Notes under the pieces: generated by a model
What the model saw: only the letters and a program-made list of their open reading frames with translations
Databases searched by the model: none
What the model was told of the DNA's origin: nothing
Shown here: positions 61,323-64,000 of the stretch, in pieces
Layout of the letters: each line of letters opens with the position of its first letter
Position numbering within the stretch: position 1 is the stretch's first letter
Assembly: GCF_025151535.1 (NCBI RefSeq)
Contig: NZ_CP102288.1
Span: 563,501 to 627,500 of the forward strand
Direction of reading: 5' to 3'
Source of the DNA: Segatella copri DSM 18205
GTDB taxonomy: Bacteria; Bacteroidota; Bacteroidia; Bacteroidales; Bacteroidaceae
Length of the DNA: 64,000 nt
Made by a program: the position numbers and the translations under genes

Positions 61323-61970
61323 ATGAAGAAGATAAAATATATATTATGTGCTTGCCTGATGATGGCAAGTATGGGCATGGAAGCCAAGTCTATGAAGGAC
61401 TTGCTGGTTTCGATGCCCGATTCTGTTGTGCCATATCTCAACCACAACCTGCGGCTGGAATTTGCTGAGCTGCAGGAGATGGGAGTGAAGGCGGAAGTGA
61501 AGAATCTTTTAGGCGAAACGAGTGTGATGGATACGCTGACTGCTGATTTCGCTCAGTTGAGAACGAGTAAGAGCGCTACTTTGCAGATGAAGAAACTGCC
61601 ATCGGCTAACGGCGATTCGCTGCTTTGCGTGGTGAAGACTTTTGCCGGAGTAGAGAAGGAGAGCGAACTCTATCTCTTTAATCAGGATTGGCAAGAGCAG
61701 GATGCCAGCAGGATTTTCGATGGGAAATCTTTGCAGCAACTGGCTTCCGGGCTTGTTGCCAAACCCGATACGATGAGCGAGGCTAAGTTTGAGGAACTCA
61801 AGGGGAAAATTGAACTCAAAATCGTGAGTGCCCTGCTCTTGCAACACGAAAACAGCCTCGTAGTGCGCTTGGCTTTACCTTTCGTGTCTGCTGACGACAA
61901 GAAGGCTGTAAATGCAATAAAAGTGCAAAGAAAATTTAATTGGAATGGTAAAACTTTTAAGGAGAGTTAA
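61323..61970 (+). CDS. DUF3256 family protein
   Basis: The 215-residue exported protein has a signal peptide (residues 1-21, ending MEAKS). The rest matches DUF3256: DLLVSMPDSVVPYLNHNLRLEF at the start (cited to PDSVVPYLNHN), GDSLLCVVKTFAG, and a C-terminal KFNWNGKTFK. The family is Bacteroidota-specific with no known role. It is immediately preceded by the 34-residue membrane protein. Confidence 0.85.
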   Translation: MKKIKYILCACLMMASMGMEAKSMKDLLVSMPDSVVPYLNHNLRLEFAELQEMGVKAEVKNLLGETSVMDTLTADFAQLRTSKSATLQMKKLPSANGDSLLCVVKTFAGVEKESELYLFNQDWQEQDASRIFDGKSLQQLASGLVAKPDTMSEAKFEELKGKIELKIVSALLLQHENSLVVRLALPFVSADDKKAVNAIKVQRKFNWNGKTFKES

Positions 61971-62019
61971 ATTCTTGAAGTTTTTTGCTATAAACTATTG
62001 CAGGTTACAAGATTATTTG

Positions 62020-62027
62020 TACCTTTG
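62020..62027 (+). promoter_or_regulatory. Promoter of the small RNA
   Basis: TACCTTTG with TTG at 61998-62000 (19-bp spacer) predicts a start near 62034. Confidence 0.7.
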
Positions 62028-62033
62028 CATCGT

Positions 62034-62102
62034 GTTTTTCATGGTATTAGATTATTAAGGTTAATAAAAGATTGGTTGTCGTGAGACAATCAATTTTTTT
62101 TT
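62034..62102 (+). ncRNA. Probable small RNA of about 69 nt
   Basis: A consensus promoter is followed after about 37 nt by a perfect intrinsic terminator: ATTGGTTGTC (62071-62080), loop GTGA, GACAATCAAT (62085-62094) and nine T. No frame fits between them. The 5' part (CATGGTATTAGATT) is single-stranded-looking and could be a targeting region. I cannot name a family. Confidence 0.65.
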
Positions 62103-62108
62103 GTCCCT

Positions 62109-62171
62109 ATCTGAAGGCATCAGCCCCTTGTCTTTCCCATCGGCTGGAGGCCGTTGGTTCAGGCCGCAGGC
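62109..62171 (-). repeat. Diverged copy of the palindromic intergenic repeat
   Basis: On the minus strand it reads GGCCTGAACCAACGGCCTCC and then GGGAAAGACAAGGGGCTGA, parallel to 20863-20910. Confidence 0.6.
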
Positions 62172-62176
62172 GATGT

Positions 62177-62749
62177 TTAGAAGATAACCATTCCGATGAT
62201 ACCGCAGATGAAAAGCAGCAGGATAGGGTTGGTCTTTCTGAATTTAGTGAAGTAGAAAGCAGCCAGAAACAGCACGATGCTTGCTCCGAAGACAAACGGA
62301 TTGTCGGTTGGTGATCCGAAGTTCTCTTTATTCATCAGGAGAACAGCGGCAGCAGCTATCAGTCCGATGATGGCAGGGCGGAGTCCCGCAAAGATATCCT
62401 TTACGATTTTAGAATCCTTGTGCGTAATCAGATAGCGGCTGATGAGAATCATGATGATGAAAGGCAGCCACATGATGGAGAGCGAAGCCAATACCGAACC
62501 CAGACAGGCTGCCCAGGTAGGATAGCCGTCGTGAAGGCAGGCGGTATAACCTACGTAGGTGGCACAGTTGATGCCGATAGGTCCCGGTGTAGACTGGCTG
62601 ATAGCCACAATATCCGTAAACTCAGCATTGGTAAGCCAATGGTTCTTCACTACCGTCTCGTTATGGATGAGCGAAAGCATCGCATATCCGCCACCAAAAT
62701 TAAATGTACCAATCTTGGTAAATATCAGAAATAACTTTAGAAATAGCAT
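62177..62749 (-). CDS. Chromate transporter, CHR family, half 2
   Basis: The 190-residue membrane protein is a short-chain CHR protein with motifs FNFGGGYAMLSLI and ISQSTPGPIGINCATYVGY and about six helices. Short CHR proteins work as heterodimeric pairs; the partner gene lies 29 bp upstream on the same strand. The family exports chromate in some species, but in gut Bacteroidota the natural substrate is unproven. A purine/pyrimidine repeat (62757-62795) lies between the two genes. Confidence 0.88.
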   Translation of the reverse strand: MLFLKLFLIFTKIGTFNFGGGYAMLSLIHNETVVKNHWLTNAEFTDIVAISQSTPGPIGINCATYVGYTACLHDGYPTWAACLGSVLASLSIMWLPFIIMILISRYLITHKDSKIVKDIFAGLRPAIIGLIAAAAVLLMNKENFGSPTDNPFVFGASIVLFLAAFYFTKFRKTNPILLLFICGIIGMVIF

Positions 62750-62778
62750 AATCTCTATATTTTTACTTTTTTACCTTT

Positions 62779-63306
62779 TTACTTTTTTACCTTTCCATAA
62801 AGCCATCCCAGCACACCGGCTGCGATGATGATGTAGATAGGGGAGATACCGAAAGCTGCAATCAGCAGACAGCTAACAACGGGAATCCAGATGTTGTAGC
62901 GGTTGATGTTTGCCGTCTTTGCCATCTTGAAGCAAGGCGCAGCAATGAGCGCTACCACGGCAGGGCGCACACCCATGAAGAACTTACCCACCCAATAATT
63001 GTCCTTGAAATGCTGGAAGAACATGGCGATGATGAGAATGGCGATGATAGAAGGAAGGGCTATGCCAATGGCACCCACAATGCCTCCCCAGACTCCCTTC
63101 AGCTTATAGCCGATATGACTCGCCATGTCGATGGCGAAGATGCCCGGAGTGGTCTGAGCCACTACCATGATATCCATGAATTCCTGTTTGTTCATCCACT
63201 GGTTCTTGTCTACAAATTCCTGTTCCATGATCGGTATCATGGCGTAGCCTCCACCTAGCGTGAAAGCCCCGATTTTATTGCACGTGAGGAAAAATTTTAC
63301 TAACAT
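62779..63306 (-). CDS. Chromate transporter, CHR family, half 1
   Basis: The 175-residue membrane protein is the first of the CHR pair: FTLGGGYAMIPIMEQEFV, VAQTTPGIFAIDMASHIGY, and VRPAVVALIAAP. About six helices are predicted. It is transcribed from the promoter at 63356-63363 and precedes the second half, as expected for a heterodimer. Confidence 0.88.
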   Translation of the reverse strand: MLVKFFLTCNKIGAFTLGGGYAMIPIMEQEFVDKNQWMNKQEFMDIMVVAQTTPGIFAIDMASHIGYKLKGVWGGIVGAIGIALPSIIAILIIAMFFQHFKDNYWVGKFFMGVRPAVVALIAAPCFKMAKTANINRYNIWIPVVSCLLIAAFGISPIYIIIAAGVLGWLYGKVKK

Positions 63307-63355
63307 ATCAGTTGCTTCTATATTATTTTTCTCTTATATCTGTTGAAATCGGCTG

Positions 63356-63363
63356 CAAAAATA
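63356..63363 (-). promoter_or_regulatory. -7 box TATTTTTG for the CHR pair
   Basis: A TAnnTTTG match 50 bp before the ATG at 63306. Confidence 0.6.
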
Positions 63364-63437
63364 CACATAATTTGTTAAATATGCTAGCTTTCATGCGGAT
63401 AATCTTCAAAATCGTGTGCTTTTTACCCGAAAATTTG

Positions 63438-63445
63438 TATCTTTG
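63438..63445 (+). promoter_or_regulatory. -7 box TATCTTTG
   Basis: A perfect consensus box 35 bp before the symporter ATG. Confidence 0.65.
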
Positions 63446-63479
63446 CAGCTAATATTTTATAATAAAAAGACATTAAACT

Positions 63480-64000
63480 ATGAATCTGAAAGTACGCTTA
63501 GCGGTGATGAACTTTCTGGAGTTTGCAGTTTGGGGAGCTTATCTCACGTCTATGGGCAACTATCTCGGCAAGGCTGGGATGGGTGCCGAGATTTCCTGGT
63601 TCTATACCATCCAGGGAATCGTATCTATTTTTATGCCTACATTGATGGGTATTGTGGCAGATAAGTATATCCAGCCGCAACGTCTTTTGGGCTATTGTCA
63701 CCTTTTGGCAGGAGCAGCCATGATAGGTCTGTTCGGTATGGGTCAGGCTAGTCAGACTCCTAATGAGGCAATGTTTATTGCCGTTTACACCTTCAGCGTG
63801 GCTTTCTATATGCCTACATTGGCATTGTCAAATACTTCGGCATTCAGTATATTGAAGAGCAACGGGCTCGACACCGTGAAGGCTTTTCCGCCAATCCGTG
63901 TGTTCGGAACCGTGGGCTTCATCCTCACGATGTGGATTGTGAACTGTGCTACCTGGGACAACGGTTCATTCTCGTTCCTGTTGAGCGAGAACGCCCATAA
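63480..64000 (+). CDS. Nucleoside:H+ symporter-like MFS protein, 3' end beyond window
   Basis: The first 173 codons are visible from the ATG at 63480. The protein opens MNLKVRLAVMNFLEFAVWGAY and continues with LGKAGMGAEISWFYTIQGI, GIVADKYIQPQRLLG, AVYTFSVAFYMPTLALSNT and FPPIRVFGTVGFI, the pattern of NupG/Nuc_H_symport transporters in Bacteroidota. It would import nucleosides with protons; other ligands in this MFS branch are possible. Transcribed divergently from the chromate pair. Confidence 0.85.
   Translation, partial: MNLKVRLAVMNFLEFAVWGAYLTSMGNYLGKAGMGAEISWFYTIQGIVSIFMPTLMGIVADKYIQPQRLLGYCHLLAGAAMIGLFGMGQASQTPNEAMFIAVYTFSVAFYMPTLALSNTSAFSILKSNGLDTVKAFPPIRVFGTVGFILTMWIVNCATWDNGSFSFLLSENAH

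Overview
The window looks like chromosome from a gut Prevotella/Segatella of the S. copri type (phylum Bacteroidota). Evidence: almost every intergenic start is preceded by the Bacteroidota sigma-A box TAnnTTTG, usually TATCTTTG or TACCTTTG, and Shine-Dalgarno sites are scarce. Family content agrees: a short region-1.1-less RpoD, Complex I without NuoE/F/G and with a fused NuoCD, CHU_C and T9SS-like C-terminal domains, DUF3078, DUF3256 and DUF4250. No rRNA, tRNA or CRISPR array was seen.

Layout. 1-1578: IS1182-like transposase running off the left edge. 1.9-7.7 kb: secreted glycan-degradation locus (small sorting-domain protein, GH5 enzyme, GH26-like lipoprotein) divergent from a GPH-family sugar transporter. 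7.7-9.1 kb: two tandem deoxynucleoside kinases. 9.1-10.25 kb: non-coding repeat island with 23-bp and 22-bp arrays. 10.3-20.5 kb: nuoA-B-CD-H-I-J-K-L-M-N. 20.6-21.9 kb: DUF4250 and YitT proteins.

22-29.3 kb is the accessory part: an AAA-ATPase/PD-(D/E)XK protein between 31-bp direct repeats, a second 22-bp periodic array, two small convergent genes, a fragment of the ATPase gene, and then a long structured leader RNA in front of an EcoRI-type adenine methyltransferase and a DUF262-HNH protein. This last unit is my best candidate for an undescribed defence or restriction system.

29.3-52.5 kb is mostly core: uvrA with a mini CHU_C protein, a LysM/periplasmic-binding protein, a PorT-like barrel, an MFS gene split by an IS982-family element with a 6-bp target duplication, rpoD, a POT peptide transporter facing a DPP5-like peptidase, OAH sulfhydrylase, DUF1846, a MntA-HepT pair, yidC, pyrG and a DUF3078 barrel. 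At 52.55-54.48 kb a group II intron sits directly behind a transcription terminator. 54.5-64 kb: porin, rlmD, a large inverted-repeat element, ppdK, a palindromic repeat in the leader of a 34-residue membrane protein, DUF3256, a probable small RNA, paired chromate transporters and the start of a nucleoside:H+ symporter.

Genes that plausibly work together: GH5, GH26-like protein and GPH transporter (beta-glycan use); DPP5 and POT (dipeptide release and uptake); the nuo genes with an unidentified electron donor; MTase, DUF262-HNH and leader RNA.
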